NCBI GenBank assembly: GCA_005239595.1
Contig: SBBT01000221.1
Location: forward strand, 1 to 14,956
DNA from: Candidatus Troglogloeales bacterium
GTDB taxonomy: Bacteria > Nitrospirota > Nitrospiria > SBBL01 > SBBT01
Length of the DNA: 14,956 bases
Direction of reading: 5' to 3'
Position numbers and translations under genes: made by a program. Of this stretch, positions 1 to 7,265 are shown piece by piece (position 1 is the first letter of the stretch; each line of letters starts with the position of its first letter). Below the pieces are notes generated by a model, which saw only the letters and a list, made by a program, of their open reading frames with translations, was not told the origin of the DNA and made no database searches.

Positions 1-58
1 GAAGACGGTTAATTTCATTGTGCATTTGTCGAGATGGTGGTATTCTGTGTTTGGGCAT
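1..58 (-). CDS. N-terminal fragment of an unrecognised protein
   Basis: Reading leftward from an ATG at 58-56, the frame is open to the window edge and gives 19 residues beginning MPKHRIPPSRQMHNEI. A textbook Shine-Dalgarno (AAAGGAGG on the minus strand, 72-65) lies 6 nt before the ATG, which is the main reason to believe the gene. The fragment is basic and shows no signal peptide. I do not recognise a family from so few residues. It is divergent from the DNA methyltransferase and shares a roughly 170-bp intergenic region with it. Confidence 0.5.
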   Translation of the reverse strand, partial: MPKHRIPPSRQMHNEINRL

Positions 59-78
59 GAGTGTCCTCCTTTGGTTTT

Positions 79-94
79 GGCCTCTGGTGAGGCC
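79..94. repeat. small perfect inverted repeat in the 5' leader of the leftmost gene
   Basis: GGCCTC and GAGGCC are separated by TGGT, giving a 6-bp GC-rich stem with a 4-nt loop. It lies just upstream of the minus-strand ribosome binding site, so it would be in the leader of that gene's mRNA. No T-run follows on either strand, so it is not a typical terminator. It could be a small regulatory hairpin or an operator. Confidence 0.35.
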
Positions 95-132
95 TAGGTG
101 AATGATCTTACCCAAAGAATACCTCATGCCTT

Positions 133-187
133 CCTGTTTTTACAGGTATTTTAGGACTTTATCAGCGCTAAACTAAAATTTCCTAAA
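133..187. repeat. cluster of overlapping inverted repeats upstream of the methyltransferase
   Basis: Three short perfect dyads are packed here: CCTGT/ACAGG (133-137 and 142-146, loop TTTT), ATTTTAG/CTAAAAT (148-154 and 173-179) and TTTAGGA/TCCTAAA (150-156 and 181-187). The last two share bases and could not form together. An AGCGCT palindrome lies inside their loop. This may be a protein-binding region or a recombination scar between two divergent genes. The function is not known. Confidence 0.3.
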
Positions 188-229
188 GATTATCTTAATA
201 AGATTATTTGCGGTGATTGTTTAGAGGTA

Positions 230-934
230 ATGAAAACAATGCCGGACGAATCAATTGACTTGATCGTGACTTCTCCGCCGTACAACCTTAAGAATTCTAC
301 CGGAAACGGCATGAAGGATGGGCGTGGTGGCAAATGGTCTAGAGCCGCTTTAGTTAATGGATACAGTCACCATGACGACTGTATGCCACATGAAAAATAT
401 GTCGCATGGCAAATTAAGTGTCTGGACGAAATGTATAGGTTAATACGAAACAATGGTGCGATCTTTTATAATCACAAATGGCGCGTACAAAATGGCTTCC
501 TTCAAGATCGCCATGATATTGTTGGGAGGTTTCCCGTTCGTCAGATAATCATCTGGAAAAGAAAAGGCGGTATTAATTTTAATGCGGGATATTTTTTGCC
601 CACTTACGAGGTTATTTATCTGATAGCGAAGCCAGATTTTAAATTATCATCGAAAGCGAATGCTTATGGCGATGTTTGGGAATTTACTCAGGAAATGAAA
701 AATGGGCACCCTGCTCCATTCCCTGTGTCTTTGATTCAAAGAATTGTATCATCAACAAATGCTAAAATTGTACTTGATCCTTTTATGGGCTCGGGAACAA
801 CAGCCGTTGTTGCAAAGGACCTTAAACGAGATTATATTGGCATTGATATTTCTCCGGAATATTGTCGTATCGCACGAGAGCGAATACGCTCAGGATACGC
901 CCCCGTTGCTGAGGAGAAATGCTTAAAGTGTTAG
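230..934 (+). CDS. beta-class DNA adenine/cytosine-N4 methyltransferase (N6_N4_Mtase family)
   Basis: This enzyme would transfer a methyl group from SAM to the exocyclic amine of adenine or cytosine in a specific DNA site. The catalytic motif IV is TSPPY at residues 14-18. The SAM-binding motif I, DPFMGSGTT, comes late, at 183-191, followed by DYIGIDIS and a typical C-terminal helix. Motif IV before motif I with the target-recognition region between them is the beta-class order. No restriction endonuclease is recognisable beside it. The first usable start is the ATG at 230, but the frame upstream reads convincingly as family sequence (KIICGDCLEV just before MKTMPDESIDLI). It stays open back to a TAG at 152 without any ATG, GTG or TTG. 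The true start is therefore uncertain: a rare ATT/ATC start, or a damaged 5' end. An 11-12 bp terminator stem follows. Confidence 0.88.
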   Translation: MKTMPDESIDLIVTSPPYNLKNSTGNGMKDGRGGKWSRAALVNGYSHHDDCMPHEKYVAWQIKCLDEMYRLIRNNGAIFYNHKWRVQNGFLQDRHDIVGRFPVRQIIIWKRKGGINFNAGYFLPTYEVIYLIAKPDFKLSSKANAYGDVWEFTQEMKNGHPAPFPVSLIQRIVSSTNAKIVLDPFMGSGTTAVVAKDLKRDYIGIDISPEYCRIARERIRSGYAPVAEEKCLKC

Positions 935-990
935 TTTTAATGGGCGAAGGTTGTTCGAGAACACTTGATTAGAAACGCTACCATTGCGAT

Positions 991-1031
991 ATGCCATAGC
1001 CCGATAGAATACAAGGGCTATGGCATTTTTA
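991..1031 (+). terminator. rho-independent terminator after the methyltransferase
   Basis: ATGCCATAGCCC (991-1002) pairs perfectly with GGGCTATGGCAT (1015-1026), a 12-bp stem around a 12-nt loop, and runs into TTTTTA. It lies 57 nt after the methyltransferase stop codon and separates it from the primase-helicase, which must then have its own promoter. Confidence 0.85.
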
Positions 1032-1047
1032 TTGGATTAAAAAACTT

Positions 1048-1216
1048 ATGAGCAATCGATTTCAAATATTGGCTTTAGACGGCGGTGGAATTCAAGGACC
1101 GAGTTCAAGAATTAAAAAAGGAACGATAGCTTGATGTGGTACCATATATTTCGAAGAGAGTTAAAAATGTAATTACAAGCCTGAAAAATGTACCCAATGA
1201 AAAATGGACATATTAG
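1048..1216 (+). pseudogene. remnant of a patatin-like phospholipase gene joined to a second decayed coding fragment
   Basis: An ATG at 1048 opens MSNRFQILALDGGGIQG. The DGGGxxG oxyanion-hole motif and its lead-in are characteristic of the N-terminus of patatin-family lipases, including the phospholipase effectors of some anti-phage systems. Family resemblance stops there: the frame runs only to a TGA at 1132-1134. A different frame (1079-1216) is open apart from one TAG at 1127-1129 and reads as ordinary protein sequence (for example ISKRVKNVITSLKNV, ending NEKWTY before a TAG at 1214). The simplest reading is a large internal deletion that left both ends of a gene, or the start of one gene and the end of another. 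The nuclease Ser-Asp dyad region of patatin is absent, so no lipase is made. The 1217-1275 remainder up to the helicase shows nothing else. Confidence 0.45.
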
Positions 1217-1275
1217 CATGTTTGTTTTTTAGGTAGGTATGCGACGTATTTTTTTAGAACGAGGCATTAAAAGCA

Positions 1276-3666
1276 ATGCGGGAATCAGAATATTCCAATA
1301 TTAAGTTAGAAATTGAGAAAATCGACGAGCAGATTGCAATGCTGACAAAACTAAAGTCGCAGTATGCCGAGAAGCTTAACGGTTTGACTGATATCGAAGT
1401 CATTGTCCCAAAGCCCACGGATAACAATCAAGCACCGATTAACAATGCGCTATTATTTAGAGAATATTTTCACGGGCGTGAAGATGTCTATGCGAAACTG
1501 TGGATTAATAATAGAACCGGTAAGCGTGGTTATAGCCCGGTCTGTAAAAACGAGTGGGTTCGAACACTTTGCCGAAAACCTGCCATTAGGTGTTCTGAAT
1601 GTTCGAATCAGCAGTTTTTGCCTTTCGATGAAATTGCTATCCATCAACACTTGGAAGGACGGCAGGTTATCGGTGTCTACCCCATGCTAAAAAATGAAAC
1701 TTGCCATTTCTTGGCGATAGATTTTGATAAAGAAAAATGGCTTGAGGATATTAGAGCGGTTATGAAAACTTGTAATGAAGAAGGAATCCCTGCGGCAGTG
1801 GAGCGTTCGCGCTCCGGAACCGGCGGCCATCTCTGGATATTTTTCAGTGAAGAAGTGCCAGCGATCTTAGCGCGCAAACTCGGAAGTTCCTTAATCACTA
1901 AAACAATGGCTAAAAGATACCAGATCGACATGAAAAGTTATGACCGCATATTTCCCAATCAAGACACAATGCCAAAAGGCGGATATGGAAATTTAATAGC
2001 GCTTCCGTTTCAAAAAGAGGCTATGCGAAGAGGCAATAGTGTTTTTATAGATGATAATGGTACGCCGCATCCAGATCAGTGGGCACTTTTATCATCGCTT
2101 GGCAGAATGTCTTTTCGTGATGTTGAAGCATTAGTCGATGAGGCATTGAAGACAGGCCAGATTATTGCCGTACGACAAAGTCCTGTTGAGGAAGACGATG
2201 AGCCGTGGATGCGCTTACCTTCGGGAAAGCGTCGGTTTAAGATTGATATTAGCGAATTGCCGGAGTCGTTGGACGCAGTTCTTGCTAATCGGCTATATAT
2301 TAAGACCGAAACTGGCCCATCCGTGTTATTTAACCAGCTAAAACATTTAGCCGCATTTCAGAATCCAGAATTTTACAGGAAACAGAGAATGCGCTTTTCG
2401 ACACATGACACGCCACGAGTCATTTGTTGCGCTGAAATTGTCGATGGATATTTATCTTTACCGAGAGGGTGCTTGGATGATGTAAAGACGCTACTTAGTG
2501 AATATGGCGTGCGGCTTAATGTTAATGATAAACGTTTTGTCGGGCGCGATGCGAATTTTACTTTTAATGGCAAGCTTACCGGAGAGCAAGATAAGGCATT
2601 GAAAGAAGTATTGGAATCTGACTTTGGAGTATTTGTTGCTCCTCCGGGCGTAGGCAAGACGGTTTTGGCGCTAGCCGCAGTTGCTAAGCGAAAAACAAAC
2701 ACATTAATTCTCGTCCATCGCAAACCCTTGATGGATCAATGGCGATTGCAGGCATCGGCACTTTTTAATATCAATAAGAAAGAAATTGGTCAGATAGGCG
2801 GAGGCAAGAACAAGTCGAACGGGATTATTGATATCGCCATGGTGCAAAGTATGGACTTGTCGGATGGTGTGGACGACCGCATTATGGACTACGGCTTTGT
2901 TATCGTTGATGAATGCCATCATGTAGGAGCGGTATCGTTTGAAAAGGTTTTGGCTCAGGTCAAAGCCAAATACGTATTGGGATTAACCGCAACGCCTTAT
3001 CGACGGGACGGACATCAGCCTATTATTCATATGCAGTGTGGACCTATTTGTCATCAGATTAAGCGAAAGGATGTTTCGGCACATCTCGCGAATTCTCAAG
3101 TAATCTTGCGGTCGACCGAATTTGAGTGTCCTTGGTCCGATAATTCACGAATATCCGATGTATGGAGTGAGTTGATCAAGGACAATAACCGCAACGATTT
3201 AATTGTTGATGATATCATGGGAACTATAGCTGAAGGACGATTTCCTTTAATTTTGACGGAGCGCCGAGAACATTTAAAAATTCTTGGAGAACGATTGCGG
3301 GATAAGATTAATTTTCTTGCGGTTTTATACGGTAGTATGGGACGCAAGAACCAGCGCAAAATATTTGAACAGATCAAAGAGAATGCTGATGATTCCCGAC
3401 GCGCGATTTTAGCGACTGGATCGTATATTGGTGAAGGTTTTGATGAGCCGCGTCTCGATACCCTTTTTCTGACAATGCCGAGCTCATTTAAAGGAAGAAT
3501 TGTTCAATATGCTGGACGTTTGCATAGATACCATCAGGATAAACATGATATTCGGATTTATGATTACGTTGATAATAAAATGCCCGTTTTGGATCGAATG
3601 TTTAAACGCCGAGTAAAGACATACAAGATGTTAGGATATGAAATAAACGGCGATCTTATTTTATAA
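1276..3666 (+). CDS. primase-helicase fusion: AEP-TOTE primase domain plus SF2 DEAD/DEAH helicase
   Basis: This is a 796-aa multidomain protein of the kind found in prokaryotic conflict and mobile regions. Residues 2-37 look like a coiled coil. A primase module (about 60-290) starts with a four-Cys cluster (CKNEWVRTLCRKPAIRCSEC) and carries the archaeo-eukaryotic primase signatures IDFD (D149, D151) and SGTGGHLW (H185), then SYDRIFPNQD and GNLIALPFQ, all hallmarks of the AEP-TOTE family. The helicase module has Walker A APPGVGKT (455-462), DECHH (545-549), TAT (571-573) and QYAGRLHR (744-751), so it is intact. A stop at 1255 leaves ATG 1276 as the only start; a weak GAGG lies 11 nt upstream. 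The likely role is processing or priming of foreign DNA in defence. No nuclease domain is visible in this protein. The 46-aa ORF follows 13 nt later. Confidence 0.88.
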   Translation: MRESEYSNIKLEIEKIDEQIAMLTKLKSQYAEKLNGLTDIEVIVPKPTDNNQAPINNALLFREYFHGREDVYAKLWINNRTGKRGYSPVCKNEWVRTLCRKPAIRCSECSNQQFLPFDEIAIHQHLEGRQVIGVYPMLKNETCHFLAIDFDKEKWLEDIRAVMKTCNEEGIPAAVERSRSGTGGHLWIFFSEEVPAILARKLGSSLITKTMAKRYQIDMKSYDRIFPNQDTMPKGGYGNLIALPFQKEAMRRGNSVFIDDNGTPHPDQWALLSSLGRMSFRDVEALVDEALKTGQIIAVRQSPVEEDDEPWMRLPSGKRRFKIDISELPESLDAVLANRLYIKTETGPSVLFNQLKHLAAFQNPEFYRKQRMRFSTHDTPRVICCAEIVDGYLSLPRGCLDDVKTLLSEYGVRLNVNDKRFVGRDANFTFNGKLTGEQDKALKEVLESDFGVFVAPPGVGKTVLALAAVAKRKTNTLILVHRKPLMDQWRLQASALFNINKKEIGQIGGGKNKSNGIIDIAMVQSMDLSDGVDDRIMDYGFVIVDECHHVGAVSFEKVLAQVKAKYVLGLTATPYRRDGHQPIIHMQCGPICHQIKRKDVSAHLANSQVILRSTEFECPWSDNSRISDVWSELIKDNNRNDLIVDDIMGTIAEGRFPLILTERREHLKILGERLRDKINFLAVLYGSMGRKNQRKIFEQIKENADDSRRAILATGSYIGEGFDEPRLDTLFLTMPSSFKGRIVQYAGRLHRYHQDKHDIRIYDYVDNKMPVLDRMFKRRVKTYKMLGYEINGDLIL

Positions 3667-3679
3667 GGGAGGTTTAACC

Positions 3680-3820
3680 ATGGGTGAACGCATTAAAAGA
3701 AATTTCGAGAAACGTTTCGGTAATCCTCCGAGGTTCAATGTAATATACGAGACCAAACCCCAGTCAGAATACGAACGTTTAGTCCGCAACAAGAAAATCG
3801 TCAGCGCAGTCGGACATTAA
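3680..3820 (+). CDS. small basic 46-aa protein coupled to the primase-helicase
   Basis: ATG 3680 begins 13 nt after the helicase stop and has a strong ribosome binding site, GGGAGG at 3667-3672, with a 7-nt spacer. The peptide starts MGERIKRNFEKRFGNPPRF and ends NKKIVSAVGH. It is rich in Lys/Arg, has no signal peptide or membrane segment, and no motif that I recognise. The ribosome binding site and spacing support a translated gene in the same operon. It could be an accessory or regulatory partner of the helicase. That role is inferred from position alone. Confidence 0.6.
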   Translation: MGERIKRNFEKRFGNPPRFNVIYETKPQSEYERLVRNKKIVSAVGH

Positions 3821-3837
3821 AGCCGCATTAAAGCCAG
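3816..3837. repeat. tandem 11-bp repeat upstream of the metal-operon promoter
   Basis: ATTAAAGCC occurs at 3816-3824 and again at 3827-3835, head to tail with an 11-bp period, about one helical turn. It overlaps the stop codon of the 46-aa ORF and ends about 30 bp before the -10 box at 3869. This is a plausible site for a transcription activator, but a chance duplication cannot be excluded. Confidence 0.35.
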
Positions 3838-3846
3838 CAAAAATAT

Positions 3847-3874
3847 TTGTTTTATTTCTTTGAAGTGGTATAAT
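3847..3874 (+). promoter_or_regulatory. extended -10 promoter for the metal-handling operon
   Basis: A perfect TATAAT at 3869-3874 is preceded by TGG, giving the extended -10 form TGnTATAAT. The best -35 match is only TTGTTT (3847-3852, 16-bp spacer), as is common with extended -10 promoters. Only 6 nt separate the -10 box from ATG 3881, so transcription should begin at or next to the start codon and the first mRNA would be leaderless. No recognisable CueR or CopY dyad is present. Confidence 0.65.
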
Positions 3875-3880
3875 TTGAAT

Positions 3881-4300
3881 ATGTTACGCATTGTCAAAGA
3901 ATTATTAATTATTCCTTTGATTTTCTCTCTCGCCTTTTCCTCCATCCTTTGTTGTTGTCTATCGCAGCTTGCGCAAGCACAAGATTCTGATCAGCATATT
4001 GAACACGCCGTTCAGGCATCCGAGAGCAGTCATTGCGAGTCGCACAATCCCCAAGACAGCCATTCCGGTAAAAAACATAATTGTGAATGCCCTCAATTAC
4101 AGGGCACTTTAGCTAAGAATTTCGATGGCCTCAAGGCAATAGGTATTGTTTTATACTCTTTCAAGCACCAGGTTGTCTTAGGCAAAATCTTCTTAGTTTT
4201 TATCCCGGATAGTCATAATTTGTTTACGGGTCCATCGCCACCGCAGCTCGTTTTATCCTCAGTTCCTCTTTATATCAAAAATCCCACGTTACGTATCTAA
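3881..4300 (+). CDS. secreted Cys/His-rich protein, first gene of the metal operon
   Basis: The protein has 139 aa. A hydrophobic N-terminus (about residues 8-28) ends with a CCC run and AQAQ, a likely signal peptide. The next 45 residues hold a dense set of possible metal ligands: HCESHN, DSHSGKKHNCECPQ. The C-terminal part is short and hydrophobic and ends PLYIKNPTLRI, resembling small uncharacterised proteins that accompany copper genes. I chose ATG 3881 because the -10 box sits at 3869-3874; an upstream TTG at 3860 in the same frame lies before the predicted transcription start. No Shine-Dalgarno is present, fitting leaderless translation. The probable job is periplasmic metal binding or sensing, inferred from ligands and neighbours. 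It lies 103 nt before the TolC-like gene. Confidence 0.65.
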   Translation: MLRIVKELLIIPLIFSLAFSSILCCCLSQLAQAQDSDQHIEHAVQASESSHCESHNPQDSHSGKKHNCECPQLQGTLAKNFDGLKAIGIVLYSFKHQVVLGKIFLVFIPDSHNLFTGPSPPQLVLSSVPLYIKNPTLRI

Positions 4301-4403
4301 TCTGTTTTGCCAACCAGAAATTTCATCTCTTTTTTTAATTTTAGTTTTCTGTTGTTTAAAATTATTTCTTAACACAAAAATTTATCCCTAAATGGGGGAA
4401 ATC

Positions 4404-5846
4404 ATGACAAGACGAGTAATGACATTAGTATTTTTCGGCATTGCCTTGAGCGCATTATCAGGCTGTGCCTCTGTTTCCGCGAAACGAGAATTTAATGACG
4501 TACAAAAACAAATTGAATTAAAAACAAAATCGAATCTTAAGTGGCAAGCTTCCGTCAATAATAAAGAGATCAATCAGGAGATACAGTTCATTCTACAAGA
4601 TAAATTAACGGCAGATGACGCTGTTCAGGTAGCGGTCATTAAAAACCCGTCTTTGCAAGCTGTATTCGAGGGATTAGGCATTGCCAAGGCAGACTTAGTG
4701 AAGGCAGGGTTGCTTAAGAATCCCCTGTTTGAAGGAAGAATTAGGCGGCCGAATCATGATGGAAAAACGAACACTGAATTTGAAGTAAGACAGAATATTC
4801 TAGATATTTTCATTCTGCCATTGCGTCGCAAAATGGCTAGTCAACAATTGGAACAGGTTAAATATAGCGTAGGCCAGGCTGTGCTTAAACTGGATAGCGA
4901 AGTAAGGATGGGTTATTACACTCTTCAATCAGCTAAACAGATGTATACGATGCAGGAAAAAATTCTTAAAGCGGCTCAATCGGCGGTGGAGTTGGCTGAG
5001 CGTCAGCTTAAAGCCGGAAATATTAATGACCTTGTTTTGACCGGCCATCAACTGGCTCTCTATCAGGCTACAATGGAATTGACACAAAACGAGGCAGAGG
5101 TTACCCAGGCACGTGAGAATTTGGCGCGCCTTATGGGCATATCCGGGGATGACATTCCCTGGGATATTCCAGAAGATTTACCGTACATTGCAAAGGAAGA
5201 GACCTCTCTAAAAAAATTAGAGTCAAAGGCCTTAGCCATGAATTTTGATCTGGCAGCGGCTAGGCAAGAAGTTAAGGTCATGCAGAAAGCCGTTGCGATC
5301 AGTCGCGTGGAAATTATTCCTGATATTGAAGCGGGTTTCAATACTGAGAGAGAATCCAACGGTGAAAGACTGTCAGGACCTATTTTTGAAATTGAGGTGC
5401 CTTTATTTGATCAAAAACAGAGCTCAGTCGCTCGTGCGAGAGCAGAATTGCGGCAAAGTGAAAGACGATTAAAGGCCTTAGAGGATGAAATCTTGGCCGA
5501 GGTGCGTTCAAGGTATGCCAAACTTATGGCCGTGAAGAGTTTGGTTGAAACTTATAAAGACACCGTCATTCCTCTGCATGCTCAATTTATTGATTCTCTG
5601 CAGAAGCATTACAATTATATGCTTGTTGGTGTTTATGACTTGCTGAATGCTAAGAAAGAAGAGGTTGAGGCCATTCATAAATTCCTTGAGAACCTAAAAG
5701 AGTATTGGGTTATCCGTTCGGAATTAGCAAGCCTGACCGGTGAAAGATTTACTTTTACTCCAGAAGAAAGTATGGAATCTTCAATAATACAAAAAGATAA
5801 AGTAGATATGGAACACATGAATCATCAAAATCATGGAGGGAAGTAA
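4404..5846 (+). CDS. TolC/CusC-family outer-membrane efflux lipoprotein
   Basis: This 480-aa protein has the length and style of an outer-membrane factor. It starts with a lipoprotein signal peptide whose lipobox is LSGC (Cys21). It then shows the two internal repeats of long amphipathic helices typical of the OEP family (for example DAVQVAVIKNPSLQAVFEGL in the first). Such channels normally dock to an RND pump and adaptor to expel metals. Neither is encoded here, so the partner must be elsewhere or replaced. The C-terminus ends MEHMNHQNHGGK, an unusual Met/His tail that could bind copper. I prefer ATG 4404 over ATG 4392, because GGGGGA at 4394-4399 can serve as its ribosome binding site and the resulting signal peptide is compact. 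The stop overlaps the next ATG by one base (TAATG), implying translational coupling. Confidence 0.85.
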   Translation: MTRRVMTLVFFGIALSALSGCASVSAKREFNDVQKQIELKTKSNLKWQASVNNKEINQEIQFILQDKLTADDAVQVAVIKNPSLQAVFEGLGIAKADLVKAGLLKNPLFEGRIRRPNHDGKTNTEFEVRQNILDIFILPLRRKMASQQLEQVKYSVGQAVLKLDSEVRMGYYTLQSAKQMYTMQEKILKAAQSAVELAERQLKAGNINDLVLTGHQLALYQATMELTQNEAEVTQARENLARLMGISGDDIPWDIPEDLPYIAKEETSLKKLESKALAMNFDLAAARQEVKVMQKAVAISRVEIIPDIEAGFNTERESNGERLSGPIFEIEVPLFDQKQSSVARARAELRQSERRLKALEDEILAEVRSRYAKLMAVKSLVETYKDTVIPLHAQFIDSLQKHYNYMLVGVYDLLNAKKEEVEAIHKFLENLKEYWVIRSELASLTGERFTFTPEESMESSIIQKDKVDMEHMNHQNHGGK

Positions 5847-7264
5847 TGGTGAAGAAATTTTTAATAACGGCTGTATTTTTATTTTTTGCATCAGGATATC
5901 AGTCGTGTATGGCAGAAGCGCAATCATCAGCCGATATGAATCCTAAAGATTTGCCATACACACCTGTCGTTACGCTTAACGGCTCGACCCTTCCCTGGAA
6001 AATGGTGAAAGGGGTGAAGGAGTTTCATCTTACGGTCGAAGAGGTTGAGTGGGAGATAGCCCCGGGGATGAAGATCAAGGCATGGGGTTACAATGGGCAA
6101 ACTCCGGGACCCACCATTGAAGCGGTGGAAGGCGACAGAGTCCGAATTCTTGTGACCAACAAACTCCCCGAGCCCACTGCCGTCCACTGGCACGGGATTC
6201 TTCTCCCCAGCGGTATGGATGGCGTTCAGGGGCTTACTCAAAAAGCCATCATGCCGGGGGAAACTTTCGCTTACGAATTTACGCTCAAACAACACGGCAC
6301 CCAGATGTACCATTCTCATGGCGATGAGATGGTACAGATCGGCCTGGGAACCATGGGCTTTTTCATCATTCATCCCAAACACAGAAATCCCAAAATTGAC
6401 AGAGATTACGCGATTTTTTTAAATGAATGGTTCGTAGAACCCGGTACTTCCCGTCCGGATCCCAACGTTATGACCGACTTCAATATCTTTACGTTTAATA
6501 GCCGCGCGTTTCCCGGTACCGCTCCGCTTTTGGCGAGACCCGGTGAGCGGGTTCGGGTACGCATTGGACATGTGGGACAGGATTTTCATGCCATACACAT
6601 GCATGGACATAATTTTAAAACAGTCGCCACCGATGGCGGTGATATTCCTGAGTCTGCACAGTATCCTGAGACAACGGTCGCCATTGGCCCCGGGCAAACC
6701 CGCGATTATGAATTTATCGCCATCCCCGGGGATTGGGCGCTTCACTGCCATCTTCGGCATCACCCGATGAACGCGATGGGGCACGATGTCCCCAACGTGA
6801 TTGGTGTCAGTCAAGAAGGAATAGAGGATCAAGTCCGGGACCTTTTGCCGGGTTACGTGGCGATGGGTGAAAAGGGTATGCATGAGCACTTCGAACATTC
6901 CGCGCATATGAAAGGTCCTGAAAATACACTCCCGATGATGGGAGGAGATGGACCTTTTGGTCCGATTGGAATGGGCGGGATGTTCACGATACTTAAAGTC
7001 CATGAAGATATCCTGAATTTTAAAACCGCTGAGGAATACACAAAACAAGTAAAACTGCCCGGCGATTTTGGATGGTATAACAATCCACCCGGAACCGTGG
7101 CGGATATTGCTCTCGGATATGAAAACCAACCCAGCAAGGACGGCATGGTTTATATCTGCCCCATGCATCCTGAGGTAAAAAGCGACCAATCCGGGAAGTG
7201 TCCGAAATGTGGAATGAATTTAAAGCCCGTATCTGAAAATCCCATAACAAGAAAGGAAGAATAA
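5846..7264 (+). CDS. two-domain multicopper oxidase with C-terminal heavy-metal-binding domain
   Basis: This is a 472-aa exported protein with a signal peptide over roughly the first 25 residues. All four copper motifs are present: HWHG (H114, H116), HSH (H156, H158), HAIHMHGH (248-255) and HCHLRHHPMNAM (300-311), which fits HCHxxxHxxxxM with axial Met311. The first two lie in an N-terminal cupredoxin domain and the last two in a second domain directly after it. No middle domain fits between, so this is a two-domain enzyme, a class that usually works as a trimer. A Met/His-rich linker (about 340-395) follows. The C-terminus carries YICPMHPEV (436-444) and CPKCGM (452-457), the heavy-metal-binding domain usually seen in CusB or copper ATPases. 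The expected activity is periplasmic oxidation of Cu(I) or organic substrates with reduction of O2 to water. GGAGGG at 5835-5840 is the ribosome binding site. The gene is more G+C-rich than its neighbours. Confidence 0.9.
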   Translation: MVKKFLITAVFLFFASGYQSCMAEAQSSADMNPKDLPYTPVVTLNGSTLPWKMVKGVKEFHLTVEEVEWEIAPGMKIKAWGYNGQTPGPTIEAVEGDRVRILVTNKLPEPTAVHWHGILLPSGMDGVQGLTQKAIMPGETFAYEFTLKQHGTQMYHSHGDEMVQIGLGTMGFFIIHPKHRNPKIDRDYAIFLNEWFVEPGTSRPDPNVMTDFNIFTFNSRAFPGTAPLLARPGERVRVRIGHVGQDFHAIHMHGHNFKTVATDGGDIPESAQYPETTVAIGPGQTRDYEFIAIPGDWALHCHLRHHPMNAMGHDVPNVIGVSQEGIEDQVRDLLPGYVAMGEKGMHEHFEHSAHMKGPENTLPMMGGDGPFGPIGMGGMFTILKVHEDILNFKTAEEYTKQVKLPGDFGWYNNPPGTVADIALGYENQPSKDGMVYICPMHPEVKSDQSGKCPKCGMNLKPVSENPITRKEE

Positions 7265-7265
7265 A

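Noticed and set aside
3860..3880. Upstream TTG start for the Cys/His-rich protein
   Set aside because: It lies before the -10 box of the only good promoter, so it would not be in the mRNA.
5927..6382. 151-aa minus-strand frame within the oxidase N-terminal half
   Set aside because: Shadow of the oxidase gene, with no recognisable motif or ribosome binding site.
6419..7189. 256-aa open frame on the minus strand inside the multicopper oxidase
   Set aside because: It is opposite a gene with every copper motif intact; length is due to G+C-rich codon bias, and there is no family resemblance.
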